From NCBI RefSeq assembly GCF_024171785.1, contig NZ_JAMTCK010000009.1:1-64000 (forward strand): a stretch of 64,000 nucleotides of DNA. Direction: 5' to 3'. Made by a program: the position numbers and the translations under genes. Below the pieces are notes generated by a model. The model saw nothing but the letters and a program-made list of their open reading frames with translations. It was not told the origin of the DNA and did no database searches. This document shows, piece by piece, positions 12,001 through 23,390 of the stretch (positions within the stretch are counted from its first letter, which is position 1; each line of letters begins with the position of its first letter). The DNA is from Goodfellowiella coeruleoviolacea. Lineage in GTDB: Bacteria; Actinomycetota; Actinomycetes; Mycobacteriales; Pseudonocardiaceae.

Positions 12001-14820
12001 CTGACCGACGCCGACCGCACGGCCGCGCTGTCGCCCGACGCGGTGGCGTACGTGATCTACACGTCCGGGTCGACCGGGCGGCCGAAGGGTGTCGCCGTCG
12101 CGCACCGCGCTGTCGTCAACTACCTGGCCGCGAGCGTGCAGACGTACCCGAGCGTCGCGGGCACCGCGGTGCTGCACTCGTCGCTGTCGTTCGACCTGAC
12201 CGTCACCGGCCTGTTCGCGCCGCTGATGGTGGGCGGCACGGTCTGGCTCGCGGATCTGGTGGACGTCGTCGACAACGGGCTCGCCGCGCCGCCGCTCAAC
12301 CTGCGGGCCACGTTCCTCAAGGCCACCCCGAGCCACCTCGCGCTCGTCGGACAGCTGCCGGAACGGCTCGTGCCGACCGGTGACCTCGTGCTGGGTGGCG
12401 AGTCGCTGCTCGGCAGCGCGGTGCGGGCCTTCCTCGCCGAGCACCCGGGGACCAGGGTGCGCAACGAGTACGGCCCCACGGAGACGACGGTCGGCTGCAC
12501 CACGCTCACCGCGGACCGCGAGAGCGCGGGCGCGCTGCCGGACGGCGTGCTCGCGCTCGGCGTGCCCATGCGCAACACCCGCATGTACGTGCTGGACGCC
12601 GCGTTGCGGCCGGTGCCGCCGGGTGTGGTCGGCGAGCTGTACATCGCGGGCGCGCAGCTGGCCCGCGGCTACGTGCACAACCCGGCACTGTCCGCCGCCC
12701 GGTTCGTGGCGGACCCGCACGGGGCGCCCGGCGAGCGCATGTACCGCTCCGGCGACCTCGGCCGGTGGCGCGCCGACGGCGTGCTCGAGTTCGCGGGCCG
12801 CGTGGACGACCAGGTCAAGGTCCGCGGCTACCGGATCGAACTCGGCGAGGTCGAGGCCGCGCTGCGCGGCGTGCCGGGGATCGCGAACGCGGCCGCCGCG
12901 GTGCGCGAGGACCGGCCGGGTGACCGGCGGCTCGTCGGGTACGTCGTACCGGCGGGCGACGCGCCGCGACCGGAGGAGGTGCGGGCCGCGCTGGCGTCCG
13001 TGCTGCCCGACTACGCGGTGCCCACCACGGTGGTCGTCGTCGACGCGATCCCGTTGACCGGCAACGGCAAGCTCGACCAGAAGGCGCTGCCCGCGCCGGA
13101 GCACGCGGTGTCGTCGCAGGCACCGCGCACCCCGGTCGAGGAACTGCTCGGTGAGCTGTTCGCCGATGTGCTCGGCGTCGACGGGGTCGGTGTGGACGAC
13201 CGGTTCTTCGACCTCGGCGGCGACAGCATCCTCGCGATCCAGCTGGCGAGCCGGGCCCGCAGGCGCGGTCTCACCGTGTCGCCTCGGGACGTGTTCGAGC
13301 ACCAGACCGTCGCCGGGCTCGCCACCCTGGTGGGCACGGTCGCCGCGGCGCAGACCGAGGCCGATGACGGAGTCGGCCCGGTGCCGCTGACCCCGATCGT
13401 GCACTGGCTCGCCGAACGCGGCGGCCCGATCGGCACCTTCACCCAGTCGGTGGTGCTCCAGGTGCCCGCCGGCGCCGAGAAGCAGCGGCTGGTCCGGGCG
13501 CTGCAGGCGGTGCTCGACCGGCACGACGCGCTGCGGCTGCGGCTGACCACCGACACGGGCAGGTGGGCACTCGACGTCGGCGCACCGGGCTCGGTGCCCG
13601 CCACCGACTGCCTGCGCCGGGTTCCGGCCGACGCCGACCTGGCGGCCGAGGTGGAGCAGGCCCGGCGTGCCCTCGAACCGGGGGACCGGCGGATGGTCCG
13701 GGCCGTCTGGTTCGACGGCGGCGCCGCCGTCCCCGGCCGCCTGCTGCTGATCGTGCACCACCTCGCCGTGGACGGCGTGTCCTGGCGCATCCTCTCCGGT
13801 GACCTCGCCGAGGCGTTCGAGGCGGACACGCCGGACCTGGCGCCCGTCGCGACCTCGTTGCGCGGCTGGGCGCGCAGGCTCACCGAGCACGCGGCCACCC
13901 GCAGGCCGGAGCTGGACTTCTGGACCGGCACGCTCCGCTCGGCCGAACCGCCGTTCGGCGGCAGGCCCCTGTCCCGGGAGCGCGACACCGTCGCCACCCG
14001 GCGCGGGCTGTCGCTGTCGCTGCCCGCCGACGTCACCAACGCGTTGCTGACCGAGGTGCCCGCCGCGTTCCACGCGGAGGTCAACGACGTGCTGCTGAGC
14101 GCGTTCTCGTTCGCCGCCGGCACGTGGGCCAGGGACCGGTGGGCCGCACGGGACACCAGCGTGCTGGTCGACCTCGAAGGCCACGGCCGCGAGGAACACG
14201 CCGTCGGCGGCGGCGACCTGTCCCGGACCGTCGGCTGGTTCACCGCGATCCACCCGGTCCGCCTCGACCCCGGCGCCGTGGACACCGCAGCGGTCCTGCG
14301 CGGCGGCCCGGCCGCGGGCGCGCTGGTCAAGCGGATCAAGGAGCAGCTGCGGGCGGTCCCGGACAAGGGCATCGGGTACGGCCTGCTGCGCTACCTCGAC
14401 CCGGAGACCGCGCCCGTGCTCGCGGTCCTGCCCCAGCCGCAGCTGGCGTTCAACTACCTCGGCCGGTTCACCACCGGCACGACGCACAGCACCGCCGACT
14501 GGGCGATCGTGCCGGGCGCGGGCACCGGCGGCGGCCAGGACCCGGCGATGCCGCTCGCCCACGCCGTGGAGCTGAACGCGGTGGCGCACAACGAACCCGG
14601 CGGCCCCCCGGTGCTGCGGGCCAACTGGGGCTGGGCCGGCGCGCTGCTGTCCGAAGAGGACGTGCGGGAGCTGGCCGATGGCTGGTTCCGCGTCCTGCGC
14701 GCACTCGTCACCCACGTCGACGAGACCGACGCGGGTGGCTTCACCCCGTCGGACCTGCCGCTGCTGTCCCTGAGCCAGGACGCGATCGACCGCCTCGAAG
14801 GCGACTGGAGGAACTCATGA
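1..14820 (+). CDS. NRPS-A, multimodular non-ribosomal peptide synthetase, 5' end cut by window
   Basis: Open from the first base in frame 1, so the true start lies upstream; 4,939 residues are visible. Order: A1 (last third, nt 1-560), PCP1 (Ser at nt 682), C2 (HHxxxDG near 1225), A2 (2300-3590), PCP2 (Ser 3757), C3, A3 (5340-6770), PCP3 (Ser 6934), C4, A4 (8480-9890), PCP4 (Ser 10054), C5, A5 (11650-13090), PCP5 (GGDS, Ser 13225), E (13380-14790, HHLAVDG at 13756). Specificity codes aligned by eye to GrsA: A2 DLTKIGAVNK (Asp-type), A3 DVQYAAHVVK (Pro-type), A4 DVWHISLVDK (Ser), A5 DLTKVGEVGK (Asn, made D by the E domain). A1 lacks the code region, but its DFRL segment resembles the Asp-type domains. 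C5 has HHIATDA instead of HHxxxDG. The stop overlaps the NRPS-B start (ATGA), and E followed by a D-acceptor C domain fits direct handover. Function is certain; exact substrates are inference. Confidence 0.96.
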   Translation, partial: DFRLPVSVGDGPVPIGRPFWNTQVFVLDSGLRPVPVGVVGELYVSGVVLARGYLRRPGLTAERFVACPFGVGVRMYRTGDLVRWRADGQLEYVGRVDDQVKVRGHRVELGEVEAALLAHVDAAVVVVRDGRLVGYVVGAAEPDVLRNTLAATLPEHMVPAAIVVLPRIPLTPHGKLDRKALPAPERTTTSSRAPRTAREEVLCELFADVLGVPEIGIDDDFFHLGGHSLLATRLATRIRAALGVELPLRAVFDAPTVNRLSRLLDTTGPGRAGVRPRPRPDRLPLSYAQRGLWFLSRLEETTTTYNMPVSLRLTGALDRDALRAALGDVVARHESLRTVFAEDADGPHQVVLPEATPELRVVPVDDETALAAELRAAVGHEFDLTADPPIRAWLYALAPDEHVLLVLVHHIACDGWSMPLLARDLTAAYAARAAGAAPDWAAPPVQYADYTLWQQEVLGSESDPDSAISAQLDYWRATLAGLPEEVRLPTDRPRPARPSNAGGAADFEIPAGLHAALVELARKRNVSPFMVVQAAVAVLLSALGAGEDIPVGIPIAGRTDDAVTDLVGFFLNTLVLRTDLSGDPTFAELLDRVRETDLAAYDHQDIPFERLVELLNPKRVPGRHPLFQVRLVFNNIDQQEAVEALDAIPGLVVGPAPVGANAAKFDLLFRFLERRGDNGSPAGIRGALEFSADLFDPETAAAITEQLTTVLAVAVSTPDTRVSGIDPVGPAERTRVTSTWNDTGRPVEGASLVRQFEDVVARQPDAPAVESLSYAELNARANRFARSLAASGVASGDLVGLVLPASVELVVAMLGVLKAGAAYLPVDPAYPADRIAAVLADAKPVTVVDDPAAVTVDGPAENLDVAIDPRSPAYVIYTSGSTGTPKGVVVEHRSLAAYVTRAKAEYPAVSGLSLVHTSFSFDLTVTALWSPLVAGGTIAIGRLADSTVRPTFMKVTPSHLPLLEALPDESSPSRTLIIGGEALRGEALRSWRERFPEVEVINAYGPTEATVNCTDFRLPARVDDGPVPIGTPFWNTQVYVLDSALRPAPVGVAGELYVAGAALARGYLNRPGRTAERFVASPFGAGARMYRTGDLARWRARGELEYVGRADDQVKIRGHRVEPGEIEAALRADDTVTSAAVVLREDRPGDQRLTAYVTGAAVDTGALRATLAATLPEYMVPAAIIVLPALPLTAHGKLDRRALPAPEADPAEDAVAHRARGPREDILRGLFADVLGLAEVGPDDDFFDLGGHSLLAIRLLSRIKAVLGVRLGIRQVFETPTAAALAAATGTGSGSGTALTARPRPDRIPVSFGQRRLWFLNRFERSATYNTPISLRLRGTLDRTALTHALADLVARHESLRTVFAEDADGPHQVVVPDAAPELRVVPVDGEDDLAARLRTAVAHPFDLTRPPVRVWLFDLGADEHVLLVLVHHIACDGWSMPLLARDLTTAYTARVAGTAPAWPPLPVQYADYTLWQQETLGAESDPDSAIAAQLAYWTDRLADLPDELRLPADRPRPARASHRGGRVELTIPDDVSTRVREVARAHHVSTFMVVRAAVAVLLARLGAGTDIPIGSPVAGRTDSALDDLVGFFVNTLVLRTDLSGNPTFAELLDRVRAGDLAAHEHQDVPFERLVEVLNPPRSLARHPLFQVMLTWNNHDRGAAAEAVSGLPGLAVTWQPPGSSIARFDLLFGLVDHGSADRSRVGLSGVLEYSADLFDRDTAQAIADRFVRVLTAVVDRPSTAIDDVDVLTAGERTRLLTTVNDTAADRPALSLPRLVERHVASGAVAVEADGQALTYAELNARANRLARVLVGHGAGPERVVAVALPRSADLVVALLAVLKTGAAYLPVDLEYPRERIGYMLADARPLLVVTTGDVLAGTHPRVSLDEPGLLAGIDDTDLRDDELPSAPHPANPAYLIYTSGSTGRPKGVAMPAGALANLVHWHAGAIPGGSRVVQYTAVSFDVSVQEILAALAHGKTLVVCPEDVRRDPAALVRWLAEHEIAELYAPNVVVDAVVSAAADAGEDLPALRDVAQAGEALVLGEHVRAFFAAVPDRVLHNHYGPAETHVVTAHTLPADVTDWPARAPIGTPVTNAAVYVLDERLAPVAPGVAGELYIAGDCLARGYLGRPGLTAERFVANPFTPGARLYRTGDLARWHRDGHLDYLGRGDDQVKVLGVRVEPGEVEAAIAAHPGVRQCAVAAHADPSGTRRLVAYLVTDGSTMDVGVLRTALRDTLPPQLVPSVFTVLPALPTTPSGKLDRRALPAPADTGQTGRPPHTPQEEVLCELFADVLDRDAVGVLDDFFALGGHSLLATRLVNRIRAVLGADLTVRELFEAPTPAATAERVAAAPHRAAITPGPRPDRIPVSYAQRRLWFLSRLDERSPGYNIPVAVRLTGDLDVDALTAALADVVDRHEALRTVFGEDADGPFQRVLPEFRPVLTTATGTAEDLDERLRAAARQGFDLTAEPPLRAHLVELPGDEQVMLLVLHHIVADGWSLRPLARDLATAYAARRNGLAPRWAPLPVQYADYTLWQRDVLGAADDPDSPFGAQLRNWVSTLDGLPDQLDLPTDRPRPAVATHRGDFVAFTVAEPVRRRLHAIARAAGASMFMVVHAALATLLHRLGAGTDIPVGTPVAGRVDESLTDVVGLFVNTLVLRADLSGDPTFTELLARVRATDLAAYANQDVPFERLVEVLNPTRSMARHPLFQTMLTWHGGDGTSGRVTTGPDTVAQDVHTGVARFDLSFAFHEGADGLRGALGYSVDLFDRTTAQAIAERLVRVFETVAEAPDRPVGQVDVLSAAERDALASARRATTHPVPEVTLLELVEAQIASTPDHVAVSCADGELTFAELDAAAGSLAARLVTRGAGPERVVAIALPRGLDLAVALVAVLKTGAAYLPIDVDHPRERVRFVLDDARPSAVVTTTAFADLVGTGAILLDEGTDPAAPVAGTPCHPDNPAYVIYTSGSTGTPKGTAVTHRAIVNRLLWMRDRYEITGADRVLQKTSTGFDVSVWELFLPLITGARLVLARPDGHRDPAYLAGIIRAEAITTVHFVPSMLREFLDEPAAAACTSLRHVICSGEALPADLAARAAAVLPVGPENLYGPTEAAVDVTSWSYRPGATSVPIGTPVWNTAVHVLDRHLNPVPPGVTGELHLSGVQLARCYVGRAGLTAERFVADPFGAPGERMYRTGDLARLRADGVVEYVGRADRQVKLRGFRVELDEITTVLAGHPAVSRCAVTVREDRAGDQRLVAYVVADVLDQAALRKHLAAVLPDYMVPAVFVRLDRLPLSANGKLDERALPAPADRAGATTTRAPRSPEEEIVCGLFADVLGVPAVGIDESFFDLGGHSLLVTRLVNRIRGTFGVELAVRTVFAAPTVAELVAELTRRGERRPALVARGRPERVPVSYAQRRLWFLHELEGGQPNYNAPVALRVTGEVDPTALRAALRDLAERHEPLRTVFATDPDGPVQIVLPVTGPPLEVVRTTESALPGDLHRATRHVFDLAEEPPLRAWLFELDGDEQVLLLLSHHIATDAWSMPLLVRDLAEAYAARARGEAPGWAPLPVQYADYSLWQREVLGAEDDEDGELARQLVHWRTALAGMPEELPLPADRPRPSTSTHRGGTVTFAVPAEVHAALADLAGARRASLFMVVQAGIAVLLHRLGAGTDIPVGTAIAGRADTAVEDLVGFFVNTVVLRNDLAGDPTFAELVERVRETDLAAYANQDLPFERLVEELNPARSMSRHPLFQIMLTWHNTDRQAMADAAELAGMPVRLEPVPGGGAKFDLAFAFGERRGDSGAPAGIAGSLEFSADLFDRATAEQLVARLLRVLAAVAEDADTRVGAVEVIDAEERARVLHGWNDTAARIRPGSLVDWFEESAARHPDAAAVVHGQDVVSYRDLNVRANRFARELVRRGVGPERLVALALPRSVDMVVAVLAVLKSGAGYVPVDPDHPADRIAYLLADSRPSVLVAGPGVSVPDADVPRLALTDGQHADGNLTDADRTAALSPDAVAYVIYTSGSTGRPKGVAVAHRAVVNYLAASVQTYPSVAGTAVLHSSLSFDLTVTGLFAPLMVGGTVWLADLVDVVDNGLAAPPLNLRATFLKATPSHLALVGQLPERLVPTGDLVLGGESLLGSAVRAFLAEHPGTRVRNEYGPTETTVGCTTLTADRESAGALPDGVLALGVPMRNTRMYVLDAALRPVPPGVVGELYIAGAQLARGYVHNPALSAARFVADPHGAPGERMYRSGDLGRWRADGVLEFAGRVDDQVKVRGYRIELGEVEAALRGVPGIANAAAAVREDRPGDRRLVGYVVPAGDAPRPEEVRAALASVLPDYAVPTTVVVVDAIPLTGNGKLDQKALPAPEHAVSSQAPRTPVEELLGELFADVLGVDGVGVDDRFFDLGGDSILAIQLASRARRRGLTVSPRDVFEHQTVAGLATLVGTVAAAQTEADDGVGPVPLTPIVHWLAERGGPIGTFTQSVVLQVPAGAEKQRLVRALQAVLDRHDALRLRLTTDTGRWALDVGAPGSVPATDCLRRVPADADLAAEVEQARRALEPGDRRMVRAVWFDGGAAVPGRLLLIVHHLAVDGVSWRILSGDLAEAFEADTPDLAPVATSLRGWARRLTEHAATRRPELDFWTGTLRSAEPPFGGRPLSRERDTVATRRGLSLSLPADVTNALLTEVPAAFHAEVNDVLLSAFSFAAGTWARDRWAARDTSVLVDLEGHGREEHAVGGGDLSRTVGWFTAIHPVRLDPGAVDTAAVLRGGPAAGALVKRIKEQLRAVPDKGIGYGLLRYLDPETAPVLAVLPQPQLAFNYLGRFTTGTTHSTADWAIVPGAGTGGGQDPAMPLAHAVELNAVAHNEPGGPPVLRANWGWAGALLSEEDVRELADGWFRVLRALVTHVDETDAGGFTPSDLPLLSLSQDAIDRLEGDWRNS
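1204..1278 (+). repeat. 75-bp exact repeat, copy 1 (C2 active-site region)
   Basis: Identical base for base to 4273-4347. Both copies encode the HHIACDG catalytic motif and following helix of consecutive C domains in NRPS-A. Confidence 0.9.
4273..4347 (+). repeat. 75-bp exact repeat, copy 2 (C3 active-site region)
   Basis: Second copy of the 1204-1278 sequence. The flanks are also very similar (about 1000-1060 compared with 4065-4130), so the repeat reflects recent duplication or gene conversion of the C domain. Confidence 0.9.
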
Positions 14821-17800
14821 CCACCCGGTCCCGGCTGCAGGACGTGCTGCCGCTGTCCCCGTTGCAGGAAGGACTGCTGTTCCACCACCTGTACGACACC
14901 TCGGCGCTGGACGTCTACAACTCGCAGATGGCCTTCGACCTCGAGGGTCAGCTCGACCTCGCCGCGCTGCGGGCGGCCGCCGGGGAACTGGTGCGCCGCC
15001 ACCCGAATCTGCGTGCCTCGTTCCGGCACGACGGGCTCGACCAGCCGGTGCAGCTGATCCCGCGCGAGGTGCCCCTCGACTGGGCCGAGTTCGACGTCTC
15101 CGGCCTGCCCGACGCGGAACGCGCCGAGGAGGTGGCACGGCTGCTCGACGCCGACCGGCGCCGCCGTTTCGACCTGGCCCGGCCACCGCTGCTGCGGTTC
15201 ACCGTGATCAAGGTGGCCGCCGACCGCTGCCACTTCGTCATGACCAACCACCACATCCTGTTCGACGGCTGGTCGCGGCCGGTGCTGGTGCGTGAGCTGC
15301 TGGAGCTGTACGGCGGCCGGGGTGACGCGCTGCCGAGGCCGCGTCCGTTCCGCGACTTCCTCGTGTGGCTGAAGGGCCAGGACCGCGAACGGGCGCGGGC
15401 GGCGTGGCGGGACGCGCTCAGCGGTCTGTCCGGGCCGACCAGGGTGGCACCGGCGACGCGTTCGTCGGTGGAACCGGAGAACGTGCTCACGGCACTGTCC
15501 GAAGAGGACACCGCGGCCCTGGTCGCGGCGGCGCGGCGGCGCGGGCTGACCGTCAACACCCTCGTCCAGGGCGCGTGGGCGCTGGTGCTGTCCGCGCTGA
15601 CCGGGCGCGACGACGTGGTGTTCGGCGTGACCGTGTCCGGCCGGCCGCCGGAGCTGCCCGGCGTGGAGACCATGGTCGGGCTGTTCATCAACACCGTGCC
15701 CGCACGCGTGCGGCTGCGTGCCTCCGAACCGCTCGTGCACATGCTCGCCCGCACCCAGCGGGAACAGGCCGCGCTGCTGTCCTGCCACCACCTCGGGCTC
15801 ACCGAGGTGCAGGGGATCGCGGGCCACGGCGAGCTGTTCGACACGAAGATGGTCTTCGAGAACTACCCGCTCGACGGCGGCGGCTCCGGCACCCCGGCGC
15901 CCCACCGGCCGGTCCGGGTCAACGGGGTGCGCAACCGGGAGGGCACCCACTACCCGCTCGACCTCGTCGCGTCGCTGCCCGGGCAGGCGCTGCGGTTCCG
16001 GCTCGACTACCGGCCGGACCTGTTCGACGCGACCGCCGCCCGCGCGGTGCTCGACCGGGTGGTGCGTGTGCTGCGCGTGGTCGTCGACGCGCCGGAGACC
16101 CCGGTCGGCCGAGTCGGGGTGCGCACCGCCGAGGAGACGGACCTCGCCGTCCGGTTCGGCAACGAGACCGCACGCGACGTGCCGGAGCGGTCGGTCGTCG
16201 AACTGTTCGAGGACCAGGTGCGCCGCGCCGGGGCCGCGCCCGCGGTCGCACACGGGACGACCGCGCTCACCTACGCCGACCTCAACGCCCGCGCCAACCG
16301 GCTGGCCAGGCACCTCGTCGGGCTCGGCGCGGGTCCGGAGCGGCTCGTCGCCGTGGCCGTGCCGCGCTCGGTGGACCTGGTCGTCGCGCTGTTCGCCGTG
16401 CTCAAGGCGGGTGCCGCGTACCTGCCGATCGAACCAGACCACCCGGCCGAGCGGATCGCGTTCGTGTTCGCCGACGCGCGGCCGTGCCTGACGCTCACCA
16501 CCACCGCGCTGGCCGACGGCCTCCCCGACGATGTGCCGAGGGTGCTGGTCGACACCGACCCCGCCGGTGACAACGCCGAGCACGACCTGTCCGATGTGGA
16601 CTGCGCAGGGCCGAGGTTCGGGTCCGCGCCCGCCTACGTCATCTACACGTCCGGCTCGACCGGAAGACCCAAGGGGGTGGTGATCGAGCACCGGTCGCTC
16701 GGCGCCTACCTGCAGTGGGCCCGCGACGCCTACCCGAGCGCCTCGGGCACCACGCTCGTGCACTCGCCCATCTCCTTCGACCTCACCGTCACCGGGCTCT
16801 ACACGGCGCTGGTGAGCGGGGGCTGTGCCCAGCTCGCCGAGCTGACGACCGGCGAGGCCGTGCCGAGGCGCCCCACGTTCCTCAAGGGCACGCCCAGCGT
16901 CCTCGGCGTCCTCGACGCCGTGGCCGACGACGCGTTGCCGACCGGCACGCTCATGCTCGGCGGTGAGCTGCTGCTCGGCTCGGCGCTCAGGCAGTTCCGG
17001 CGCCGCTGCCCGGACGCGGAGGTGTTCAACGTCTACGGCGCCACCGAGGCGACGGTGAACTCCGTGCAGCACCGCGTCGCGCCGGGCGAGCCCGTGCCGG
17101 ACGGCGCGCTGCCGGTCGGCTTCCCGTTCTGGAACACGCGGATCGTCCTGCTGGACCCGTTCCTGCGACCGGTGCCCGTGGGGATCGCGGGCGAGGCGTA
17201 CATCTGCGGCACCGGCCTGGCCCGCGGCTACCTGAACCGCGCCGGGCTCACCGCGGAGCGGTTCGTCGCCGACCCGTTCGGCGCGCCGGGGGAGCGGATG
17301 TACCGCACCGGCGACCAGCTCCGCCGACTGCCCGACGGCGCGCTGGAGTTCGTCGGCCGGGTGGACGGCCAGGTGAAGGTGCGTGGCTACCGGATCGAGC
17401 TGGGTGAGATCGAGGCGGTGCTCGCCGAGCACCCCGACGTGGTCCGCGCGCTGGTGGTGGTGCGCGAGGACCAGCGTGACGACAAGCGGATCGTCGCCTA
17501 CGTGGTCGGTGCCGCGCCCGACCCGGACGACGTCCGAGCCCACGCGGCGGCGTCCCTGCCCGCGTACATGGTGCCGAGCGCGGTCGTGCCGCTGGCCGAG
17601 TTCCCGTTGACCCCCAACGGCAAGGTCGACCGCGCCGCGCTGCCGGAACCCGAGCACGAGGCGGTGGCGGCGGGCCGCCAGCCGCGCAGCCCGCAGGAGG
17701 AGATCATCCGCGGGCTGTTCGCCGAGGTGCTGCGGCGCCCGCAGGTCGGCGTCGACGACGACTTCTTCGTGCTGGGCGGGCATTCCCTGCTCGCGACGCG

Positions 17801-20800
17801 GCTGGTGAGCAGGGTGCGTTCGGTGCTCGGCGCCGAGCTGCGCATCCGCGACCTGTTCGAGTCACCCACGCCGGCGGGGCTCGCGCGGCGGCTGGCGGAC
17901 AGCACTAGGCCCCGCGTCACCGCGCGGCCCCGGCCGGAGCGGCTGCCGCTGTCGTTCGCCCAGCAGCGGCTGTGGTTCCTCAACCGGCTGGAAGGGCCGA
18001 CCGCGACCTACAACATCCCGACCGCGCTGCGGCTCACCGGCCCGCTCGACGTGGCCGCGCTGGCCGCCGCGGTCGACGATCTCGTCGCCCGGCACGAGAC
18101 GCTCCGCACGGTCTTCCCCTCGGACGAGGACGGTCCGCACCAGGTGATCACCGCCGGCGGCGCGGGGCTGGTGGTGACCGACACCCCGGCCGCCGACCTG
18201 GACCGCGTGCTGGGGGAGCAGGCGAACCGCGGGTTCGACCTCACCACCGAGGTGCCGCTGCGGGCGTGGCTGCACCGGGTCGGGCCGGACGAGCACGTGC
18301 TGCTGCTGGTCGTCCACCACATCGCGGGCGACGCGTGGTCGCGCAAGCCGCTGGCCGACGACCTGGTCCGCGCCTACGCCGCCCGCCGCGACGGCGCCGC
18401 GCCCGACCTGCCGCCACTGCCCGTGCAGTACGCGGACTACACGCTGTGGCAACGCGAGGTGCTCGGCGGCGAGGACGACCGGGACAGCGCGATCTCCCGC
18501 CAGCTGGCGCACTGGACGACCGCGCTGGCCGGGCTGCCGGAGCAGATCACGCTGCCCGCCGACCGGCCACGGCCACGCGTCACCTCGTTCCTCGGTGACC
18601 AGGTCAACTTCGAGGTGCCCGCCGACCTGCACGCCCGCCTGGCCGACCTGGCGCGCGACCACCGGGTGAGCCTGTTCATGGTCGTGCAGGCGGCGTTCGC
18701 CGCGCTGCTGTCCGGGATGGGCGCGGGGGAGGACATCCCCATCGGCACCCCGATCGCGGGCCGCACCGACGACGCGCTCGACAATCTCGTCGGGTTCTTC
18801 GTCAACACGCTCGTGCTGCGCACCGACCTGTCCGGCGACCCGACGTTCGCCGACCTGCTCGGCCGGGTGCGGGAGACCAACCTCGCGGCCTACGCCAACC
18901 AGGACGTGCCGTTCGAGCGGCTGGTCGAGGTGCTCAACCCGGTCCGCTCCACCGCGCGCAACCCGCTGTTCCAGGTCATGCTGGCGTTCAACAACGCCAC
19001 CGAGCACGGCCCGGTCGCCGAGCGGCACCGGATCCGCGAACTCACCGTGAGCGGCTACCGCACCAGCACCGGGGTGTCCCGGTTCGACCTGCTGCTGTTC
19101 GCGCAGGACCGGTACCACCCGGACGGCTCACCCGCCGGGCTGAGCGCCGCCTTCGAGTACAGCACCGAGCTGTTCGACCGGGCGACCGTCGAGGGGCTGA
19201 TCACCCGCCTCGACCGGCTGCTGCGGCAGGCCGTGGACGCGCCCGGGCGCAGGCTCGGCTCGTTCGACCTGCTCGACGCGGCCGAACGGGCCGCGCTGAC
19301 CGCGGACTGGCGCGACGCCGCCGGTGTGCCCGACGAGCCGCTCGCCGGCCTGTTCGCCGCCCAGGTGCGCCGCACCCCGGACGCACCCGCGGTCGAGGAC
19401 GGGCCGGCGGTCGTGACGTACGCCGAACTCGACGCGGCCGCCAACCGGCTGGCGCGGCTGTTGATCGGCCGCCGCGCCGGTCCCGAGACCGTGGTGGCGA
19501 TCGCGCTGCCCCGCTCGGCGCGGTTCGTCGAGGCGATGGTGGCGGTCGCGAAGGCGGGTGCCGCCTACCTGCCCGTCGACCCCGGCTACCCGGCCGAGCG
19601 GATCGCGTTCATGCTCGCCGACGCGCGGCCCGCGCTCGTGCTGACCGACACCGCGACCGCGACCGCGCTGCCGCCGGTGGCCGCCGAGGTCGTGCTGCTC
19701 GACGAACCGGGGCTCACCGACGGCGTGCGGGACCACGCGGTGGACGACGCCGAACGCACGGCGTCGCTGACCGCGGCGCACCCGGCGTACGTGATCTACA
19801 CGTCCGGGTCGACCGGCCGGCCCAAGGGCGTGGTGATGCCCGGCACCGGCATGGCGAACCTGCTGCCCTGGCAGAGCCGCGAGCTGGCCGGCCCCGGCGC
19901 CCGAACCGCGCAGTTCACCGCCGTCAGCTTCGACGTGTCCACACAGGAGATCCTGTCCGCGCTGCTGTTCGGCAAGACGCTGGTGATCGTCCCCGAGGAC
20001 GTCCGGCGGGACGCGCGCGCGCTCGCGGAATGGCTGGCGGACCACCGGATCACCGAGCTGTTCGCGCCGAACCTGGTGATCGACGCCGTGTGCGAGGCCG
20101 CGACCGCGCACGGCATCGACCTCGCCGCGCTGACGCACGTCGCGCAGGCGGGCGAGGCGCTCACGCTGTCGCGGCACGTGCGGGAGTTCTTCGCCGCCCG
20201 CCCGCGCGTGCTCGTCAACCACTACGGCCCGACCGAGACCCACCTCGCCACGAGCACCGCGCTGCCCCGGGACGTGGCGGACTGGCCGGACACCCCGGCC
20301 ATCGGCGTGCCGATCGCCAACACCTCCGGGTACCTGCTCGACGCGGTGCTGCGGCCGGTGCCGCCCGGTGTGCCCGGCGAGCTGTACCTCGCGGGTGCCG
20401 GGCTCGCGCGCGGCTACCTCGACCGGCCGGGCCTGACCGCGGAACGGTTCGTGGCGAACCCGTTCGGCGCGCCGGGAGAACGGCTGTACCGCACCGGTGA
20501 CCTGGTGCGGCGCGACCGGGCGGGCGAGCTGCACTACCTCGGCCGCGTCGACCGCCAGGTGAAGCTGCGCGGGTTCCGGATCGAACCCGGCGAGGTCGAG
20601 GCGGCGCTCACCACGCATCCCGCGGTCACCCGCGCCGCGGTCACCGCGCGCACCGACCGGCCGGGCGGCACCCGGCTGGTGGCCTACGTGGTCACCGCGG
20701 AGGAGGTCGAGCCGGCGTTGCTGCGCAAGCACGTCGCCGGGCTGCTGCCGGACCACATGGTCCCCGCCGTCGTCGTTCGGCTGCCCGCGCTGCCGCTGAC

Positions 20801-21905
20801 CGCCAACGGGAAGCTCGACGTCGCCGCGCTGCCCGTGCCGGACCGCGACGCGGACCCGGCGGCGCGGCCGCCGAGCGGCCCGTACGAGGAGGTCCTGTGT
20901 GGACTGTTCGCCGAGGTGCTCGGCCTGCCGTCGGTCGGCGTCAACGAGGACTTCTTCGAACTCGGCGGGCACTCGTTCGCCGCGACCAGGCTCGTCGAGC
21001 GGATCAGCTCCGCGATCGGCGTGCGGGTCGGGGTGCGTGTGGTGTTCGAGGCGCCGACCGTCGCCGGCATGGCCGAGCTGATCGCCGAGGACCGCACCGA
21101 CGCCACGTTCGCCCCGCTGCTGCCGTTGCGGGTGCGGGGCGGCAGACGGCCGCTGTTCTGCGCGCCGCCCGCGGCGGGGGTGAGCTGGTGCTACGCGGGC
21201 CTGCTCAACCACATCGGCGCGGACGTGCCGCTCTACGGCCTGCAGGTGGTGGCCGGCCAGGCACCCGCCTCGATCGAGGAGATGGCGGCCCGGTTCCGCG
21301 ACCTGGTGAAGGAGGTGCAGCCGGACGGTCCCTACCGGTTGCTCGGCTGGTCGTTCGGCGGTCAGGTCGCACACGCGACTGCGACCGCGCTGCGGGACGG
21401 CGGTGACGAGGTCGAGCTGCTGGCACTCGTCGACGCCTACCCGCCCACCAGGCACGTCCCGGTCACCGACGGCTCGGACGTGCTGGCCCGGCTGCTGGAC
21501 CGGGCCGGGCTCGCCGAGGACGGCGGAAAGTTCCCGCTGGCCGGGTTCCGGGAGCTGTTGCTGGCCGAGGGCAACGGCATGAGCACCCTCGACGACGCGG
21601 AGCTGCTCGCGATCAAGGACACCTACGTCAACAACGTGTTGCTGATGCGCGCGTTCACCCCGCGGGTGTTCGACGGGGACCTGGTGCTGTTCAAGGCGGT
21701 GCGCGAGGAGTCCACACCGGACAGTCCACGCGACCCGCACGCGTGGCGGGCGCACGTCACCGGCGCGGTCGAGCGCCACGACGTCGACGCCCGGCACGGG
21801 GAGATGATGACCGGCCGCGCCGCGGTGGCCGCCGTCGGCGCGGTGCTCGCCCGCCGGCTCGGCGAGCTGGACAACCCCGGTGCGGGCATGGAGAACGAGG
21901 AGTGA
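14817..21905 (+). CDS. NRPS-B, terminal bimodular NRPS with thioesterase
   Basis: 2,362 residues, starting at an ATG that overlaps the NRPS-A stop. Order: C6, opening with the [13 protein letters not shown] signature of C domains that take a D-residue donor (HHILFDG near 15249); A6 (16200-17620); PCP6 (Ser near 17784); C7 (17930-19290, with HHIAGDA in place of HHxxxDG); A7 (19330-20850); PCP7 (GGHSF, Ser near 20973); type I thioesterase (21110-21880) with GWSFGG (Ser codon at 21351), an Asp in LVDAYPP and a C-terminal His in DARHGE. A6 code by hand is DLTKMGVVNK, an Asp/Asn-like scaffold with unusual Met and Val. A7 code is DVQFAAHLAK, Pro-type. This protein should condense the D-Asn-ending chain from NRPS-A with an Asx-like residue and then Pro, and release or cyclise the product. 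The thioesterase makes this the end of a first assembly line, separate from NRPS-C/D/E. Confidence 0.95.
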   Translation: MTTRSRLQDVLPLSPLQEGLLFHHLYDTSALDVYNSQMAFDLEGQLDLAALRAAAGELVRRHPNLRASFRHDGLDQPVQLIPREVPLDWAEFDVSGLPDAERAEEVARLLDADRRRRFDLARPPLLRFTVIKVAADRCHFVMTNHHILFDGWSRPVLVRELLELYGGRGDALPRPRPFRDFLVWLKGQDRERARAAWRDALSGLSGPTRVAPATRSSVEPENVLTALSEEDTAALVAAARRRGLTVNTLVQGAWALVLSALTGRDDVVFGVTVSGRPPELPGVETMVGLFINTVPARVRLRASEPLVHMLARTQREQAALLSCHHLGLTEVQGIAGHGELFDTKMVFENYPLDGGGSGTPAPHRPVRVNGVRNREGTHYPLDLVASLPGQALRFRLDYRPDLFDATAARAVLDRVVRVLRVVVDAPETPVGRVGVRTAEETDLAVRFGNETARDVPERSVVELFEDQVRRAGAAPAVAHGTTALTYADLNARANRLARHLVGLGAGPERLVAVAVPRSVDLVVALFAVLKAGAAYLPIEPDHPAERIAFVFADARPCLTLTTTALADGLPDDVPRVLVDTDPAGDNAEHDLSDVDCAGPRFGSAPAYVIYTSGSTGRPKGVVIEHRSLGAYLQWARDAYPSASGTTLVHSPISFDLTVTGLYTALVSGGCAQLAELTTGEAVPRRPTFLKGTPSVLGVLDAVADDALPTGTLMLGGELLLGSALRQFRRRCPDAEVFNVYGATEATVNSVQHRVAPGEPVPDGALPVGFPFWNTRIVLLDPFLRPVPVGIAGEAYICGTGLARGYLNRAGLTAERFVADPFGAPGERMYRTGDQLRRLPDGALEFVGRVDGQVKVRGYRIELGEIEAVLAEHPDVVRALVVVREDQRDDKRIVAYVVGAAPDPDDVRAHAAASLPAYMVPSAVVPLAEFPLTPNGKVDRAALPEPEHEAVAAGRQPRSPQEEIIRGLFAEVLRRPQVGVDDDFFVLGGHSLLATRLVSRVRSVLGAELRIRDLFESPTPAGLARRLADSTRPRVTARPRPERLPLSFAQQRLWFLNRLEGPTATYNIPTALRLTGPLDVAALAAAVDDLVARHETLRTVFPSDEDGPHQVITAGGAGLVVTDTPAADLDRVLGEQANRGFDLTTEVPLRAWLHRVGPDEHVLLLVVHHIAGDAWSRKPLADDLVRAYAARRDGAAPDLPPLPVQYADYTLWQREVLGGEDDRDSAISRQLAHWTTALAGLPEQITLPADRPRPRVTSFLGDQVNFEVPADLHARLADLARDHRVSLFMVVQAAFAALLSGMGAGEDIPIGTPIAGRTDDALDNLVGFFVNTLVLRTDLSGDPTFADLLGRVRETNLAAYANQDVPFERLVEVLNPVRSTARNPLFQVMLAFNNATEHGPVAERHRIRELTVSGYRTSTGVSRFDLLLFAQDRYHPDGSPAGLSAAFEYSTELFDRATVEGLITRLDRLLRQAVDAPGRRLGSFDLLDAAERAALTADWRDAAGVPDEPLAGLFAAQVRRTPDAPAVEDGPAVVTYAELDAAANRLARLLIGRRAGPETVVAIALPRSARFVEAMVAVAKAGAAYLPVDPGYPAERIAFMLADARPALVLTDTATATALPPVAAEVVLLDEPGLTDGVRDHAVDDAERTASLTAAHPAYVIYTSGSTGRPKGVVMPGTGMANLLPWQSRELAGPGARTAQFTAVSFDVSTQEILSALLFGKTLVIVPEDVRRDARALAEWLADHRITELFAPNLVIDAVCEAATAHGIDLAALTHVAQAGEALTLSRHVREFFAARPRVLVNHYGPTETHLATSTALPRDVADWPDTPAIGVPIANTSGYLLDAVLRPVPPGVPGELYLAGAGLARGYLDRPGLTAERFVANPFGAPGERLYRTGDLVRRDRAGELHYLGRVDRQVKLRGFRIEPGEVEAALTTHPAVTRAAVTARTDRPGGTRLVAYVVTAEEVEPALLRKHVAGLLPDHMVPAVVVRLPALPLTANGKLDVAALPVPDRDADPAARPPSGPYEEVLCGLFAEVLGLPSVGVNEDFFELGGHSFAATRLVERISSAIGVRVGVRVVFEAPTVAGMAELIAEDRTDATFAPLLPLRVRGGRRPLFCAPPAAGVSWCYAGLLNHIGADVPLYGLQVVAGQAPASIEEMAARFRDLVKEVQPDGPYRLLGWSFGGQVAHATATALRDGGDEVELLALVDAYPPTRHVPVTDGSDVLARLLDRAGLAEDGGKFPLAGFRELLLAEGNGMSTLDDAELLAIKDTYVNNVLLMRAFTPRVFDGDLVLFKAVREESTPDSPRDPHAWRAHVTGAVERHDVDARHGEMMTGRAAVAAVGAVLARRLGELDNPGAGMENEE

Positions 21906-23374
21906 GGTTGTTCCGCACGCTGCTCAAGTCGAAGATCCACCGCGCCACGGTGACCCAGGCCGACCTCAACTACGTGGGGTCCCTGACGCTCGACCCCGAA
22001 TTGATGACCGCGGCCAACCTGTTGCCGCACGAGCTGGTGCACGTGGTGAACATCAACAACGGCGCCCGGTTCGAGACCTACGTGATCGAGGGCGAGCCCG
22101 GCTCGCGCGTGGTCAAGGTCAACGGCGCCGCCGCCCGCCTCGTGCACGCGGGCGATCTCATGATCGTCATCGGGTACGGGCTCGTGCCCGACGAACAGGC
22201 CGCGTCGGTGGTGCCGTCGGTCGTGTTCGTCGACGAGCACAACCGGATTCTCGAACGGGGTTCCGACCCGGCCACCGCGGCGGGTGCCCCGGTGCTCGCG
22301 GGCCGAAGAGCGGCAACACGAAACGGACTGGAGGGAGCAGGACACGTGTCGGTCAACACGGACGCGGCCGGGACGAGCCCGCCGGACCTGAGCGATCAGG
22401 ACGCGGTGCTCGAACTGACCGGTGAGGAACAACGGGAACTGGAGGTGCTCGCGGCGCGGTTGTGCGCGACGGGACCGGAGGAACTCGACTCACGCGCCTG
22501 GGTGGAAGCCGCGAGAGACGCCTCCGCCGCGCTGCCGCTGCGGTTGCGCAGGCGGCTGGCACGGTTCCGCCGGGACCCGGGTGACGAAGCGGTGTTGCTC
22601 GTCCGCGGTCTGCCGGTGGACCCGGACCGGCTGCCGCCGACCCCGACGGTGCCGGGCTCCGTGCAGCGGCACCCGACGGTGCCCGCTGCGGCGATCACCA
22701 TGATCGCCTCGCAACTCGGCGAGCTGTACGCGTTCCGGGAGGAGAAGTCCGGCGCGCTGGTGCAGGACGTGGTGCCGGTCCCGGGGATGGAGGAGTTCCA
22801 GGGCAACGCGGGCTCGACCGAGCTGACCATGCACATCGAGAACGCCTTCCACGCCAACCGGCCGGACTACGTCGGGCTGGCGTGCCTGCGCAACGACCAC
22901 GACAACGTGGCCGGGCTGAAGGTGGCGTCGGCGCGCCTCGCCGCGCGGCTGCTGCCCGCCGACGTGCGGATGGCGCTGCACGAACCGAAGTACTTCACGT
23001 CGCCGCCCGGGTCGTTCGGGCTCGTCGACGACATTCCGGGCCCGGAGGGCATCTTCCGGGGCAACCCGGAGGACCCGGACGTGCGGGTCGACTTCACCAG
23101 CACGGAAGCGATCGACGACGACGCACGAGAGGCGATGGCCGCGCTCGGGGCGAGCCTGGCAGCGGTGGCCAGGACGCTCGTCCTACGGCCAGGCGACCTC
23201 GCCATCGTGGACAACCGGCTGTGCCTGCACGGCAGGACCGCGTTCCGCGCGCGCTACGACGGGCGGGACCGGTGGCTGCAACGGGTGTTCGTCAGCCTTG
23301 ATCTGCGCCGGTCGCGGGCATCGCGCCCGGCTGATGGCCACGTCGTGCACAGCGCGGTCGGCAGAACCGCCTGA
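21902..23374 (+). CDS. PanD aspartate 1-decarboxylase fused in frame to an AsnO-like 2-oxoglutarate/Fe(II) amino-acid beta-hydroxylase
   Basis: 490 residues without a stop. Residues 1-140 are a complete PanD. Numbered from the alternative TTG start at 21908, the key residues fall at family positions: Lys9, Tyr22-Val-Gly24-Ser25 (self-cleavage, pyruvoyl formation), Arg54, Thr57, Tyr58, Asn72. PanD converts L-Asp to beta-alanine. From about residue 149 a clavaminate-synthase/AsnO-type oxygenase follows: HxE at 311/313, distal His 443, Arg 461. Counted from an internal GTG (22346) these are 163/165/295/313, the same spacing as the iron and 2-oxoglutarate ligands recalled for AsnO. AsnO hydroxylates free L-Asn at C3. 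The GTG at 21902 overlaps the NRPS-B stop; TTG 21908 has GAGGAG 5 nt upstream and gives the standard PanD N-terminus, so the start is uncertain. Internal initiation could also yield free oxygenase. Joint function is unknown. Confidence 0.88.
   Translation: MRLFRTLLKSKIHRATVTQADLNYVGSLTLDPELMTAANLLPHELVHVVNINNGARFETYVIEGEPGSRVVKVNGAAARLVHAGDLMIVIGYGLVPDEQAASVVPSVVFVDEHNRILERGSDPATAAGAPVLAGRRAATRNGLEGAGHVSVNTDAAGTSPPDLSDQDAVLELTGEEQRELEVLAARLCATGPEELDSRAWVEAARDASAALPLRLRRRLARFRRDPGDEAVLLVRGLPVDPDRLPPTPTVPGSVQRHPTVPAAAITMIASQLGELYAFREEKSGALVQDVVPVPGMEEFQGNAGSTELTMHIENAFHANRPDYVGLACLRNDHDNVAGLKVASARLAARLLPADVRMALHEPKYFTSPPGSFGLVDDIPGPEGIFRGNPEDPDVRVDFTSTEAIDDDAREAMAALGASLAAVARTLVLRPGDLAIVDNRLCLHGRTAFRARYDGRDRWLQRVFVSLDLRRSRASRPADGHVVHSAVGRTA
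22330..22348 (+). promoter_or_regulatory. Internal ribosome binding site and GTG that could start the free oxygenase
   Basis: GGAGGG at 22330-22335 lies 10 nt before an in-frame GTG (22346-22348), exactly where the AsnO-like domain begins. It may let the oxygenase be made on its own as well as fused to PanD. It may also be the remnant of two separate genes whose intervening stop was lost. Confidence 0.5.
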
Positions 23375-23390
23375 CAAGGGGAGAAGGATC

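Noticed and set aside
6934-14715. Long open frame of about 2,590 codons on the minus strand opposite NRPS-A
   Set aside because: Low-complexity Gly/Arg/His/Val-rich translation without domains; a GC-bias shadow of the NRPS gene on the other strand.
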